64,000 nt of DNA from Phycisphaerales bacterium. Lineage in GTDB: Bacteria > Planctomycetota > Phycisphaerae > Phycisphaerales > UBA1924. Of this stretch, positions 8,495 through 17,713 are shown piece by piece. Position numbers and translations under genes: made by a program. A model generated the notes under the pieces. That model worked only from the letters and a program-made list of their open reading frames with translations. It was not told the origin of the DNA and made no database searches. The DNA lies in assembly GCA_013360675.1 (NCBI GenBank), contig JABWBB010000006.1, positions 1 through 64,000 of the forward strand, given 5' to 3'. The stretch's first letter is position 1, and every line of letters begins with the position of its first letter.

Positions 8495-9646
8495 ATGCGT
8501 GACCCGCGTCTGGATCGTCTCGCCGATGTCCTGGTGAAGTACTCAACCCGCGTGAACAAGGGCGACCTGGTCGCCGTGCGGGCCGAGCCGGGGGCTTTCC
8601 CATTGCTGCGGGCGATCTTCGAGGCGGTCCTCAAGGCCGGGGGCAACCCCGTCTGGATCGGCGAGTCCGAGGAACTCCAGGAATCGATTCTGGCCCACGC
8701 CAGCGACGAGCAGCTCGCCTTCCTCTCCCCCCTCGACATGCACCGCGTCGAGACGGTCGACGTGCAGATCGCCCTCTGGGCCGAGGTCAACACCAAGGCC
8801 TTCAGCCGGTACGACCCCGCGCGCGTGGCGGCGAAACAGTCCGCCCGTCGCCCCTTCCTCAAGCGGTTCCTCGCCCGCGCCGCCGAGGGCAAACTCCGCT
8901 GGGTGGGCACGCTCTACCCCACGCTCGCCAGCGCGCAGGACGCCGAGATGAGCCTCGACCAGTACGCCGACTTCGTCTTCAAAGCCGGCCTGCTCCACCT
9001 GCCCGACCCCGCCGCCGCCTGGGCCGAGGTCTTTCAACGCCAGGAACGCGTCCGCGAGTTTCTCCAGAAACGCAAGAGCGTCCACTTCCACGTCCCGCCC
9101 CACGCCGGGCACGACGGCACCGACCTCACCGTCAACGTCGATGGTTCCACGTGGATCAACTGCGGCGGGCACGAGAACTTCCCCGACGGCGAGGTCTTCG
9201 CCGGTCCCCAGGGCGTCGAAGGCCACGTCAACTACACCTTCCCGGCGGTCTACGAGGGGCGCGAGGTCCACGGGGTTCGCCTGGCCTTCAAGGGCGGGCG
9301 CGTCGTCGACGCCAGCGCGACCAAGAACGAGGAGTTCCTCATCAAGATGCTCGATCAGGACGCGGGCGCGCGCACGCTGGGGGAGATCGCCGTCGGCACC
9401 AACTACATGATCAAGGAGTTCACCCGCAACACGCTTTTCGATGAGAAGATCGGGGGCACGTTCCACGCCGCCGTCGGCGCGGGGTACCCCGAGAGCGGGA
9501 GCACCAACGAATCGGGCCTGCACTGGGACATGGTCTGTGACATGCGCCCCGGCGAGAACCGCCCCGGGGGAGTCATCAAGGCCGACGGCGAGGTCGTGCA
9601 GCGCGATGGGCGTTTCCTGGGCGAGGGCTGGCCCGCCCCCGCGTAA
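8495..9646 (+). CDS. M29 family aminopeptidase
   Basis: This 383-residue protein is a metallo-aminopeptidase of the AmpS/AmpT (thermophilic aminopeptidase) family, which removes N-terminal residues using two metal ions. The family's hallmarks are visible: NFPDGEVFAGP, GEIAVGTNYMI with its metal-ligand Glu, and ESGLHWDMVCDMR, in which His343 and Asp345 match the C-terminal metal ligands. The length matches family members (about 370-410). ATG 8495 (MRDPRLDRLADVL) is the chosen start. An in-frame ATG at 8462 would add 11 Arg/Pro residues with no family counterpart. The purD gene follows after 36 bases, so the two may share a transcript. Confidence 0.9.
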   Translation: MRDPRLDRLADVLVKYSTRVNKGDLVAVRAEPGAFPLLRAIFEAVLKAGGNPVWIGESEELQESILAHASDEQLAFLSPLDMHRVETVDVQIALWAEVNTKAFSRYDPARVAAKQSARRPFLKRFLARAAEGKLRWVGTLYPTLASAQDAEMSLDQYADFVFKAGLLHLPDPAAAWAEVFQRQERVREFLQKRKSVHFHVPPHAGHDGTDLTVNVDGSTWINCGGHENFPDGEVFAGPQGVEGHVNYTFPAVYEGREVHGVRLAFKGGRVVDASATKNEEFLIKMLDQDAGARTLGEIAVGTNYMIKEFTRNTLFDEKIGGTFHAAVGAGYPESGSTNESGLHWDMVCDMRPGENRPGGVIKADGEVVQRDGRFLGEGWPAPA

Positions 9647-9682
9647 GGGCCATCGCCATCGGGGGCGATACCATCCCCCCCT

Positions 9683-10978
9683 ATGCCCGACACGGTCAAT
9701 GTTCTGCTGATCGGCGGCGGCGGACGCGAGCACGCGATCGCCAGCGCTCTTTCCCGCTCGCCACGCCTGGGCCGCCTGTACGTCACGCACCCCGAAAATC
9801 CCGGGCTGGCCGCTCTGGGCACGCCCGTCGATGTGCCCGTGAACATCCGCGAGATCTACCGGCTGGTGCAGTTCTGCGAGCACAAGCAGATCGGGTTGGT
9901 TGTCATCGGCCCCGAAGACCCGCTGGCCGAGGGGTACGCCGACAAACTCGCCGCCGCCGGGCGGCTGGTCTTTGGCCCCAACCGCGAAGGGGCGCAGATC
10001 GAATCGGACAAGGCCTGGGCCAAGCAACTGATGCGAGGGGCGGCGATCCCGACTGCTGAATCGCGCACCTTCACCGACGCGCAGGCGGCGATCGCTTATC
10101 TCGAATCGCGCGAGCATGCGCCGGTGGTCAAGGCCGCGGGCCTGGCCAAGGGCAAGGGCGTCTTCGTGCCGGCCACCATCGCCGAGGCGATCGACGCGGT
10201 CAAGCGCATCATGATCGCCAAGGAGTTCGGCGAGGCGGGGCGCAAGGTCCTGCTCGAAGAGCGCCTCACCGGGCCCGAGGTATCGGTGCTTGCCATCGTG
10301 GACGGGCGCACCATCATGCTGCTGCCGCCGGCCCAGGATCACAAGCGACTGCTCGATGGCGACAAGGGCCCCAACACCGGCGGCATGGGCGTCTATTGCC
10401 CCGCGAATGTCCTGACCGACGCGCAGATGGAGCGCGTCGAGCGCGACGTGCTCGTCCCCGCGGTGGATGCCATGCGCCGCGACGGGATCGACTACAAGGG
10501 CGTGCTCTACGCCGGCCTGATGCTGACGCCCTCGGGCCCGAAGGTGCTCGAGTTCAACTGTCGATTCGGCGACCCCGAGTGCCAGGCGATCCTGCCGCGT
10601 CTCAAGGCCGACCTGCTCGAGATCATGCTCGCCGCATGCAAGGGCGAGCTCGACGCGTGCGATGTCGCGTGGGATTCATCACCCGCCTGCTGCGTGGTGC
10701 TGGCCAGCGAGGGGTACCCCGAGAAGCCGCGTGCCGGGGCCGTCATCACCGGCATCGACAAGGCCCAGGCCATGCCCGGCGTGCACGTCTTCCACGCGGG
10801 CACGAAACTCAACGCCAAGGGCGAGATCGTCACCGCGGGTGGGCGGGTGCTCTCGGTAACGGCATTGGGCGACACGCTCGCCCAGGCCCGTGAGCGGGCC
10901 TACGCCGCCTGCGCCGCCATCGAGTTTCCGGGCAAGGTGATGCGCACGGACATCGCGCTGGCCGCGTCGCGGGCGTGA
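9683..10978 (+). CDS. purD: Phosphoribosylamine-glycine ligase (GAR synthetase)
   Basis: This 431-residue ATP-grasp enzyme joins glycine to 5-phosphoribosylamine in the second committed step of purine synthesis. It opens with VLLIGGGGREHAIASAL, the conserved N-terminal nucleotide-fold signature. Other matches are VVIGPEDPLAEGYADKL, VVKAAGLAKGKGVFV (ATP-grasp lysines), LLPPAQDHKRLLDGDKGPNTGGMG (family signature) and LEFNCRFGDPECQAILPRL (metal and ATP site). Length and domain order are canonical. No other purine genes are adjacent. A 9-bp inverted repeat begins on the purD stop codon. Confidence 0.97.
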   Translation: MPDTVNVLLIGGGGREHAIASALSRSPRLGRLYVTHPENPGLAALGTPVDVPVNIREIYRLVQFCEHKQIGLVVIGPEDPLAEGYADKLAAAGRLVFGPNREGAQIESDKAWAKQLMRGAAIPTAESRTFTDAQAAIAYLESREHAPVVKAAGLAKGKGVFVPATIAEAIDAVKRIMIAKEFGEAGRKVLLEERLTGPEVSVLAIVDGRTIMLLPPAQDHKRLLDGDKGPNTGGMGVYCPANVLTDAQMERVERDVLVPAVDAMRRDGIDYKGVLYAGLMLTPSGPKVLEFNCRFGDPECQAILPRLKADLLEIMLAACKGELDACDVAWDSSPACCVVLASEGYPEKPRAGAVITGIDKAQAMPGVHVFHAGTKLNAKGEIVTAGGRVLSVTALGDTLAQARERAYAACAAIEFPGKVMRTDIALAASRA

Positions 10979-11034
10979 TGCTCAGGTCAAGCACCGCGCG
11001 GCTTCGACGCGCTTCGTGCGTCAGACTGAGCATC
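10977..11034. terminator. Inverted repeat overlapping the purD stop codon
   Basis: GATGCTCAG (10977-10985) and CTGAGCATC (11026-11034) form a perfect 9-bp stem. The enclosed 40 bases are GC-rich and can fold further. It lies between two convergent genes and may terminate both, though neither side has a T-run. Confidence 0.45.
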
Positions 11035-11049
11035 CTTCCCATGGATAAA

Positions 11050-11075
11050 CGCGATGGCCGTTGTCAGCCATCGCG
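11050..11075. terminator. Second hairpin between purD and the flotillin gene
   Basis: CGCGATGGC (11050-11058) and GCCATCGCG (11067-11075) pair perfectly over an 8-base loop. It lies 40 bases past the end of the minus-strand flotillin gene, and with the preceding repeat makes a double-hairpin end region for convergent genes. Confidence 0.5.
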
Positions 11076-11115
11076 ACGTTGATGCTTCTTGATTCTCAGG
11101 ACTTGTTCAGCGGCA

Positions 11116-12735
11116 TCAGGCGTCGGGCTTCTTGTCCGCCGCCGTTGCGGAAGACTGACCCGCTGTTTCGGACTCGATCTTGCCCAGCGCGGAGGGCAGT
11201 TTGATCCCGGCCTGGCTGGCCAGCTCGTGCAGTCGGGGCAGCACGTTGACCATGCCCGACAGGAAATCGCTGGTAGCGTTGCGACCGTTCGAGCCCGTGC
11301 CCTGGTCCCAGACCGTGATCTTGTCGATCTTGACGTTCTGGATCGCCTTGACCTGCTCGGCGACGAGCTCGGGGAGTTTTTCGATCAGCAGCAGCGTGGG
11401 GCCCACCGCCGCGTCCGTGCCGCACGCCTCGATCAGTTTGCGGTACCCCTCGGCCTTGGCCTCAAGGACCAGTTGCACGCCGCGGGCCTCGGCCTCGTAC
11501 TTGGCGAAGATCGCGTCCGCTTCGCCCTTGGCCTCGCGCCGGACTTTCTCCGCCTCGGCTTCGGCGGCGATCTCGATGCGCTTCTTTTCGATCTCCTGCG
11601 GGGCGATCTCGTCGCGGGCCAGGCGTGCCAGTTCCTGATCGCGCTGCGCCAGCAGCACCAGTTCCTGTGCCTTGGCCAGCGCCACCTGCGAACGCTTGGT
11701 CGCCTCGGCCTGAATCTCGGCCAGCTCCGCGTTGCTCCGGGCCATCGTCGCCCGACTCGTGTTTTCGCCGGTGACCGCTTCGGCCTCGGCATGCGCCACG
11801 CGGATGCGCTGCTCCTGCTCGGCGGCCTTCTTCGCCGCGATCGTCTCCGCCTGGCGCTGCGCGATCGTGATCTCGCGCTCGCGCTGCGACTCGGCCTCGC
11901 CCCGGACCGCCTGCGCCTCGAGCGCCGCCACCGCCACGCGCTGCTTCTGCTCGGCGAGCTTCTGCCCCTCGATCGCCGAGGCCGACTCCGCCGACACCTT
12001 GACCACCTTCTCGCGGTTGGCCTGAGCCTCGCCGGTATGCCCGTCGCGTTCCTGCTGGGCCACCTCGACCTTGGCGCGGTTGACCGCCTCGGCCGCCGCC
12101 CGCTTGCCGATCGCCTGGATATACCCGCTCTCGTCGGTGATGTCGCGGATGTTCACGTTGATCAGGTCCAGCCCGATCTTGTTGATCTCCTGGCCGACGT
12201 TCTCGTTGATCAGCGTCATGAACTTCTCGCGGTCCTTGTTGATCTCTTCGATCGTCAGGGTCGCGATCACCAGGCGCAGCTGCCCCAGGATGATGTCCTG
12301 CGCCTGGTCACGCACCTGCTGCGTGTGCATGTTCAGCAGACGCTCGGCGGCGTTGTTCATCAGCACGGGGTCGGTCGAGATGCCCACCGTGAACGTCGAG
12401 GGCACGTTCACGCGGATGTTGTTCAGCGAGAGCGCCCCTTCCAGCGGGATCTCGATCACGATCGGCTCGAGCGACAGGTACGAGTAACTCTGGATGATGG
12501 GCACGATGAACGTGCCGCCGCCGTGCTGGCAGCGGCTGCTCCGTTGCTTGCCCACCTTGCCATACACCACCAGCACCCGGTTGCTCGGGCAGCGCTTGTA
12601 TTGCTTGATGAGAAAGATCAGAAAGAAGAAGGCCATCAGCACCAGGCCGATGACGACGTACACGAAGTAGGAGGTGGGAATAAACCCGAGCGTGCCCGGG
12701 ATCACAACCTCTGAGGTAATACCACGATCGAGCAT
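11116..12735 (-). CDS. Flotillin-like SPFH-domain membrane scaffold protein
   Basis: This 539-residue protein organises ordered membrane domains. One transmembrane segment lies near the N-terminus (about 15-40, YFVYVVIGLVLMAFFFLIFL). An SPFH domain follows (about 50-230; RCPSNRVLVVYGKV, IPLEGALSLNNIRVNVPSTFTV, GLDLINVNIRDITDESGYI). A long Ala/Glu-rich coiled coil (about 235-440) and a C-terminal domain (LIEKLPELVAEQVKAIQNVKID) complete the usual flotillin layout (YuaG/FloT, YqiK). It is the second gene of a two-gene unit: the partner with an NfeD/YqiJ-like fold ends 82 bases upstream on the same strand, which is the standard arrangement. Several flotillins interact with signalling and secretion proteins, but no client can be named here. 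Confidence 0.93.
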   Translation of the reverse strand: MLDRGITSEVVIPGTLGFIPTSYFVYVVIGLVLMAFFFLIFLIKQYKRCPSNRVLVVYGKVGKQRSSRCQHGGGTFIVPIIQSYSYLSLEPIVIEIPLEGALSLNNIRVNVPSTFTVGISTDPVLMNNAAERLLNMHTQQVRDQAQDIILGQLRLVIATLTIEEINKDREKFMTLINENVGQEINKIGLDLINVNIRDITDESGYIQAIGKRAAAEAVNRAKVEVAQQERDGHTGEAQANREKVVKVSAESASAIEGQKLAEQKQRVAVAALEAQAVRGEAESQREREITIAQRQAETIAAKKAAEQEQRIRVAHAEAEAVTGENTSRATMARSNAELAEIQAEATKRSQVALAKAQELVLLAQRDQELARLARDEIAPQEIEKKRIEIAAEAEAEKVRREAKGEADAIFAKYEAEARGVQLVLEAKAEGYRKLIEACGTDAAVGPTLLLIEKLPELVAEQVKAIQNVKIDKITVWDQGTGSNGRNATSDFLSGMVNVLPRLHELASQAGIKLPSALGKIESETAGQSSATAADKKPDA

Positions 12736-12817
12736 GACACCCCTCCAGCATTCCGCCCCGCGTCGGGGGCATTCCGGTCGCTTCTGCTACTGTTGTAAAA
12801 TGTTACCAAACGGTTGA

Positions 12818-13429
12818 TCAGACCGATTTGGCCCGCTCGACGATGAGCGTGTTGGCCTCCGCCGTCCCGACCACTACTACCTGCGTGCCGCGCGGGAGTT
12901 CCTCGCCCTTGGTGCGGGCGGCGTAGAACCGCTGCTTCTGGTTGATCACCACCGTGACCTGGCCCAGCCCCGCTCCCGCCGCGGGCACGCCGACATAAAC
13001 CTGTCCAGGCCCACCAATCGCCGCGTCGATGCTGACGTTGCCGCTCTCCTGCAGCTTGTACATCTGCTCGAAGACCTGGCCAAAGGCCCACATCGCGCCC
13101 ACGCCGACGACGAGCGCCACCGCCGCGCTGCTCCACACGGGCCACTGGGCCTCGCGGAAGAGCACGAGCCCGCACCACCCGCCGACCATGAAGAGCACGA
13201 CAAACCCCTGGAACGAGATCCATCGGCGCGATACCGAAACGTCTTTCCCGCCGAGTTTGTCGCCCACGTGCATGGCGACATCGCCGGGATCGGAGAAGCC
13301 CACGTCGGCATCGATCACATGATCAACACCCAGGGCCATCAGCAGGAACTTGATGATGAACAGCAGCGTCCCGACGCTGGCGGGCAGGCCAAAGACCCAC
13401 GCCCCATCCTGAAAGAGCCAATCCAGCAC
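12818..13429 (-). CDS. NfeD/YqiJ-like membrane partner of flotillin
   Basis: This 203-residue protein starts at a GTG (13429) and has the layout of YuaF/YqiJ partners. An N-terminal hydrophobic stretch (about 15-35) and two central transmembrane segments (about 73-90, FVVLFMVGGWCGLVLF, and 96-115, SSAAVALVVGVGAMWAF) are followed by a soluble C-terminal OB-fold-like part (about 130-203; GGPGQVYVGVPAAGAGLGQV, RGTQVVVVGTAEANTLIVERA). Such proteins are encoded next to flotillins and are thought to modulate membrane fluidity or flotillin assembly. It is the first gene of the flotillin pair. The leader contains a TAGAAT hexamer that could be a -10 element, but the -35 match is poor. Confidence 0.85.
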   Translation of the reverse strand: MLDWLFQDGAWVFGLPASVGTLLFIIKFLLMALGVDHVIDADVGFSDPGDVAMHVGDKLGGKDVSVSRRWISFQGFVVLFMVGGWCGLVLFREAQWPVWSSAAVALVVGVGAMWAFGQVFEQMYKLQESGNVSIDAAIGGPGQVYVGVPAAGAGLGQVTVVINQKQRFYAARTKGEELPRGTQVVVVGTAEANTLIVERAKSV

Positions 13430-13583
13430 GCTCCACCCCCTCGCATGCAGAACCTACCGGTAACTCCCCGGCGCACCCACCGCCGTACCTCCTGAGACAT
13501 TCTACGGAATTGCCACTCCGCGGTTTTCAGCCATCATGCGAAGACGAATACCCACGGGCCACCGGGCTTCACTTGATCGGCGT

Positions 13584-15032
13584 TCACCCTTCAGGGGGCG
13601 TTTCGGACCCGATGAATCCCAAAACCCGTGCCGCCGCAGGGCCTTTGTACAACCGGAACAGCCGCCCGGTGCGGACGACCAGCATCGCCCCGCCCGCGCC
13701 CTCGAGCCGCCCCACGCCGACGATCTCGAGCGTCAACTCTCCCGCGCCGTGCAGGTGAACCATCGCCAGCGGCATCAATCCCGCGGGTGGGTCCGGACTC
13801 ACGTTCGATGCGCTTTCATCGCACAACAAGGCGATCAGCGCTCCCACGCCGGCGCTCGTCGTGGGCGACGCCGCCTGCGTGATCCCACCCTGCGTGCGCG
13901 ACCATCCATCGAGCGTGCGTGTATAGATCACATCGCGGTCTCGTGCCTCGGGTGCCGGGCTGGCTTGTGTCTCGAGAGCCCACTCGCGCCCGCCCAGGCG
14001 CAGGCTTGCTACGTCCGCGGGGGCCGTCGCCGTCGCCCTTCGCGCCCAGTATTCCCGCGGGTCTGCCACGATTGCCCCAAGCGAGGCCACCTCGATCGTG
14101 CCCGGCGTTGGGGTCCACGCCGGCTGACGCTGACCCGTCGCCGGGTCAACCATCGTCGCGACGACCCGTGCATACCGCGTCTTCCCCGCGGCGTCGGCGA
14201 TGTCGCCCACCAGCATCTCCTGCACCAACGTGCGCCGGTCGACCTCGCCCCCCTCGCGTCCCACGCGCAGGTCCACCTCGATCGTCGCCGCGAAGACCGC
14301 CCGATCAAAGCCCATGCCCTCGGGGTTGGCTCCCGGCGCCGCGCGAAGCCGCAGCGCCCCCAGCGCCCCCAGCAACGCCGTGACTCGCTCGGCCTCGCCC
14401 GCCCCCGCGACGGGCGACAGCACGCCCCAACGCCCGCCCTGGCGTGCCAGCATCGTCCGCATGCCCCCCGTCTCGACGCTGACGCGCGACGCCCCCGCCT
14501 GGTCCACCGGCACAAACGCGTTCTCTTCGCGCCACGCCATCACGCTCGCGTGCTCGAACACTCCCGCCAGCCCGCCGCGCGACAGGAACGACACGCGAGA
14601 GTCTCCCTCCTCACACTCAACCACGCTCTGGCCCGCCAGCCCCGTGGCAGCGATCCGCAGCGTGCGTTGATTCACGCCCCGCCCGACGCGCACGCGAACG
14701 CCCCCCTCCGCCCGCAGATCGCTGGCGGGTGGGGTGGCCGCCGAATCCATCAAGAGGCGCAGCGCACCGCGAACTCGGGCCGCACCCACCGGCCACGTCG
14801 ATTCACCCGAGCGCATGATCCACAACCCGGGCACACGGTCACTGGCAGCGATCTCCATTACTCGCCCGTCGGGCCACGCGAGTTCCACCACGTCCACCCC
14901 GCCGATATCAAGGCTGGTCAGCCAGGTGGTGGGGGGTGGGGGCGGCGGGGGCGTGGGACGCAGGAGCAGAATCGCCGCTCCACCGCTCAGCACGGCCGCC
15001 GCCAGGACAGTGATCACGAGGTTGCGCTGCAC
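13584..15032 (-). CDS. DUF4340-like membrane-anchored protein
   Basis: This 482-residue protein begins at a GTG (15032). It has one N-terminal transmembrane segment (about 5-24, VITVLAAAVLSGGAAILLL) followed by a Pro-run linker, so the rest should lie outside the cytoplasmic membrane. The body has alternating beta-rich segments with short tryptophan motifs (LWIMRSGESTWPVGAARVRG, ARQGGRWGVLSP, LDGWSRTQGG), as in DUF4340 proteins that often accompany GldG-type ABC exporters. No such exporter is present here, and the match is by pattern only. It lies 43 bases downstream of metF on the same strand and may be transcribed with it, although nothing ties it to methionine metabolism. Confidence 0.65.
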   Translation of the reverse strand: MQRNLVITVLAAAVLSGGAAILLLRPTPPPPPPPTTWLTSLDIGGVDVVELAWPDGRVMEIAASDRVPGLWIMRSGESTWPVGAARVRGALRLLMDSAATPPASDLRAEGGVRVRVGRGVNQRTLRIAATGLAGQSVVECEEGDSRVSFLSRGGLAGVFEHASVMAWREENAFVPVDQAGASRVSVETGGMRTMLARQGGRWGVLSPVAGAGEAERVTALLGALGALRLRAAPGANPEGMGFDRAVFAATIEVDLRVGREGGEVDRRTLVQEMLVGDIADAAGKTRYARVVATMVDPATGQRQPAWTPTPGTIEVASLGAIVADPREYWARRATATAPADVASLRLGGREWALETQASPAPEARDRDVIYTRTLDGWSRTQGGITQAASPTTSAGVGALIALLCDESASNVSPDPPAGLMPLAMVHLHGAGELTLEIVGVGRLEGAGGAMLVVRTGRLFRLYKGPAAARVLGFIGSETPPEG

Positions 15033-15075
15033 GCCACGAGTCTACGCCTGACGGGCTTCCAGGCGTTACGCACGC

Positions 15076-15993
15076 TTAACGGCGCAGTTGGTGCGAGTCC
15101 TTCACGCCCAGCGTGGCGTAGACCTCGCGCGTCGCCGTCGAGCGATTGAGCGTGTAGAAGTGGATCCCCGCCACGCCATGATCGAGCAGATCGCGGCATT
15201 GCTCGGTGGCCCAGTGGATGCCCACGCGGCGGACACCCTCATCATCGTCGCCCGCGCGGGCCAGGGCGCGCAGCATCGTCGCAGGGTACCGGGCCCCCAG
15301 CGCCAGTTCGGCCATCCGCTTCATCCCCGCGATCGACGTCACGGGCATGATCCCCGCGATGATCGGCACGCGGATCCCCGCCAGTTCGCAGCGGGAGCGA
15401 AAGTCGTAGAAGTCGTGGTTGTTGAAGAAGAGCTGCGTCACGATCGCGTCGGCCCCGGCGTCGACCTTGGCCTTGAGAAACTCGATCTCGCGCATGCGGT
15501 TGGGTGTTTCCGAGTGCCCCTCGGGGTATCCCGCCACGCACACACCAAACCCGCGCTTGTCGGGGTGGATCCTGCGCTCGTTGAACTTGTGGATGTAACG
15601 CACCAGTTCCGACGCATAGCGGAACGAGCGCCACGGATCGCCGCCGTTGCACCCCTCGCGCGGCAGGTCGCCCCGCAGCGCCATGATCGTGCTGATTCCA
15701 GCCTGCGCATACCGCTCGAGGATCTGGCCGATCTCCGCGTCGTCGTGCCCCACGCAGGTCAGGTGCGGGATCGGGTCCAGCGGCGTCTGCGTGCGGAGGC
15801 GCACCACCAGGTCATGCGTCAGTTCACGCGTCGAGCCCCCCGCCCCATAGGTCACGCTCACGAAACTGGGCTTGAGGCTCGTCAGGTCGCTGATGCTGGA
15901 AAAGAGATCCTCCGCCGCCGACGGCGACTTGGGAGGAAAGAACTCGAACGAGAACGTCGTCGAGTGCTGGATGAAGAGGTCACGGATGTGCAT
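15076..15993 (-). CDS. metF: Methylenetetrahydrofolate reductase
   Basis: This 305-residue flavoenzyme reduces 5,10-methylene- to 5-methyl-tetrahydrofolate, the methyl donor for methionine. The TIM-barrel signatures are clear: FSFEFFPPKSP at the N-terminus with the catalytic Glu, FVSVTYGAGGSTRE, HLTCVGHDDAEI, IMALRGDLP and DAIVTQLFFNNHDFYDF. The HFYTLNRS motif closes the barrel. Length is typical. It is the last gene of the run regulator-ahcY-metF, which together cover SAH hydrolysis and supply of the methyl group for homocysteine remethylation. An 86-base gap with a strong hairpin separates it from ahcY. The methionine synthase gene itself is not in the window. Confidence 0.96.
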   Translation of the reverse strand: MHIRDLFIQHSTTFSFEFFPPKSPSAAEDLFSSISDLTSLKPSFVSVTYGAGGSTRELTHDLVVRLRTQTPLDPIPHLTCVGHDDAEIGQILERYAQAGISTIMALRGDLPREGCNGGDPWRSFRYASELVRYIHKFNERRIHPDKRGFGVCVAGYPEGHSETPNRMREIEFLKAKVDAGADAIVTQLFFNNHDFYDFRSRCELAGIRVPIIAGIMPVTSIAGMKRMAELALGARYPATMLRALARAGDDDEGVRRVGIHWATEQCRDLLDHGVAGIHFYTLNRSTATREVYATLGVKDSHQLRR

Positions 15994-16024
15994 GCGACAG
16001 GCCTGGTTGGCACTCGTCTATCGG

Positions 16025-16063
16025 CACGGCGCCCCGGGCTCCAACAGCCCGGGGCGCGCCGTG
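16025..16063 (-). terminator. Strong hairpin between ahcY and metF
   Basis: GCCCCGGGCT and AGCCCGGGGC pair perfectly over a 5-base loop. CACGGC/GCCGTG extends the stem beyond a 2-base bulge. No T-run follows. It could lower readthrough from ahcY into metF or protect an RNA end. Confidence 0.5.
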
Positions 16064-16079
16064 ATCCGCTCGGAATGGC

Positions 16080-17636
16080 TCAATAACGGTAGTGATCCGG
16101 CTTGTAGGGCCCGTCGACCGGGATCGACAGATACGCCGACTGCGCGGGCGTGAGCTTGGTCAACTTCACCCCGATCTTCTCGAGGTGCAGGCGGGCGACC
16201 TCCTCATCGAGCTTCTTGGGCAGCGTGTAGACCTGCCCCGACTCGTACGCAAAGCCCGACAGCGTCGGCTTGCCCGTCGCGTTGAACCACAGGTCCAGCT
16301 GTGCGATCGTCTGGTTCGTGAAGCTCGACGACATCACGAAACTCGGGTGCCCGGTTGCGCACCCCAGGTTCATCAGACGCCCCTCGGCCAGCACCAGAAT
16401 CGACCGCCCCGTCTTCGTGAACTCAAACTCGTCGTACTGCGCGCGGATGTTCACGCGCTTGGCCTCACCCTTGCGTACGGCGGCGTACACGCCCGCCATG
16501 TCGATCTCGTTGTCGAAGTGCCCGATGTTCGCCACGATCGCCTTGTCCTTCATCTTGCGCATGTGGTCGAGCGTGATGACGTCCTTGTTGCCCGTCGCCG
16601 TGATGAAGATGTCCGCCGTCTCCAGCACGTCCTCGAGCGTCGCGACCTGATACCCCTCCATCGCCGCCTGAAGCGCGTTGATCGGGTCGATCTCGGTCAC
16701 GATCACGCGGCAGCCCTGCCCGCGCAGAGCCTGGCAGCAGCCCTTGCCCACGTCGCCATAGCCCAGCACCACCGCCACCTTTGCGCTGAGCATCACGTCT
16801 GTCGCGCGGTTGAGCCCGTCCACCAGGCTGTGACGGCAGCCGTAGAGGTTGTCGAACTTGCTCTTGGTCGCCGAGTCATTCACATTGATCGCCGCGAAGC
16901 CCAGCACCCCATCCTTCTGCATCTGGTAGAGGCGTTTCACGCCCGTGGTGGTCTCTTCGCTCACGCCCTTGATCCCGTCGCGTACACCCGTCCAGTAGCC
17001 CTTGTTCGTGGCCACCGACTCGCGCAGCAGATCGAGGATCACGCCCCATTCCTCGGAATCATTGGCGGCGTCAAAGGCGGGCACCTTCCCGGCCTTCTCG
17101 TATTCGGCCCCCTTGTGCACCAGCAGCGTCGCGTCGCCGCCGTCGTCCAGCAGCAGGTTGGGCCCGATCGTCCCGCCCTTCCCGTCTGGGAAGCGGAACG
17201 TCTGCACTGCGCACCACCAATACTCGGGCAGCGTCTCACCCTTCCAGGCAAAGACCGCCACGCCCTTGGGGTCGGCGACCGTGCCCGTGGGGCCCACGAC
17301 CGTCGCCGCCGCGGCGCTGTCCTGTGTGCTGAAGATATTGCAGCTGGCCCAGCGCACCTGTGCGCCCAGGTCCACCAGCGTTTCGATCAGCACCGCCGTC
17401 TGGACCGTCATGTGCAGCGAGCCGGTGATGCGGGCGCCCGCCAGAGGTTTCTTCCCCTTGTAGCGTTCACGCAGCGCCATCAGGCCCGGCATCTCGTGCT
17501 CGGCCAGACGCAGTTCCTTGCGCCCCATTTCGGCCAGCGACAGGTCCGCCACCTTGTACTCAAGCCCGTTGGCGGCCTTGTCCACGCTGAGCCCCCCGGC
17601 TTTGGAGGGGCGAACGGTCGTTGCGGCAGTGCTCAA
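16080..17636 (-). CDS. ahcY: Adenosylhomocysteinase (SAH hydrolase)
   Basis: This 518-residue NAD-dependent enzyme splits S-adenosylhomocysteine into adenosine and homocysteine. Visible landmarks are [37 protein letters not shown], the catalytic stretch [20 protein letters not shown], the NAD-binding [20 protein letters not shown], and the C-terminal PDHYRY end typical of the family. It is longer than the ~470-residue norm because of an internal insertion segment found in many bacterial forms. The start codon is TTG at 17636, six bases after a strong AAGGAAGGAG ribosome-binding site. No ATG lies between this TTG and the conserved [10 protein letters not shown] core. It sits directly downstream of the ArsR-methyltransferase regulator and upstream of metF. 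Confidence 0.97.
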   Translation of the reverse strand: MSTAATTVRPSKAGGLSVDKAANGLEYKVADLSLAEMGRKELRLAEHEMPGLMALRERYKGKKPLAGARITGSLHMTVQTAVLIETLVDLGAQVRWASCNIFSTQDSAAAATVVGPTGTVADPKGVAVFAWKGETLPEYWWCAVQTFRFPDGKGGTIGPNLLLDDGGDATLLVHKGAEYEKAGKVPAFDAANDSEEWGVILDLLRESVATNKGYWTGVRDGIKGVSEETTTGVKRLYQMQKDGVLGFAAINVNDSATKSKFDNLYGCRHSLVDGLNRATDVMLSAKVAVVLGYGDVGKGCCQALRGQGCRVIVTEIDPINALQAAMEGYQVATLEDVLETADIFITATGNKDVITLDHMRKMKDKAIVANIGHFDNEIDMAGVYAAVRKGEAKRVNIRAQYDEFEFTKTGRSILVLAEGRLMNLGCATGHPSFVMSSSFTNQTIAQLDLWFNATGKPTLSGFAYESGQVYTLPKKLDEEVARLHLEKIGVKLTKLTPAQSAYLSIPVDGPYKPDHYRY

Positions 17637-17642
17637 TGCAAA

Positions 17643-17652
17643 CTCCTTCCTT
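17643..17652 (-). promoter_or_regulatory. Ribosome-binding site that fixes the TTG start of ahcY
   Basis: The minus strand reads AAGGAAGGAG, then TTTGCA, then the TTG codon at 17634-17636. The strong purine tract at 6-base spacing supports the unusual start. Confidence 0.8.
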
Positions 17653-17713
17653 GGTCAACCTCTGTGTCAGACATTCATCCATCGCGGACGCCCCATGCGC
17701 GGGGTGCGCCGCC

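Noticed and set aside
11089-12714. Long plus-strand frame over the flotillin gene
   Set aside because: Leu/Asp/Arg-rich antisense shadow of a well supported flotillin; no family motif.
13536-15149. Long plus-strand frame over the DUF4340-like gene
   Set aside because: Arg/His/Pro-rich antisense shadow without motif; the minus-strand frame has a clear membrane anchor and ordered composition.
17637-17713. Possible SAH riboswitch in the ahcY leader
   Set aside because: The leader is only 77 bases and I could not find the conserved SAH-riboswitch core or pseudoknot. Only a half-site of the regulator palindrome was visible.
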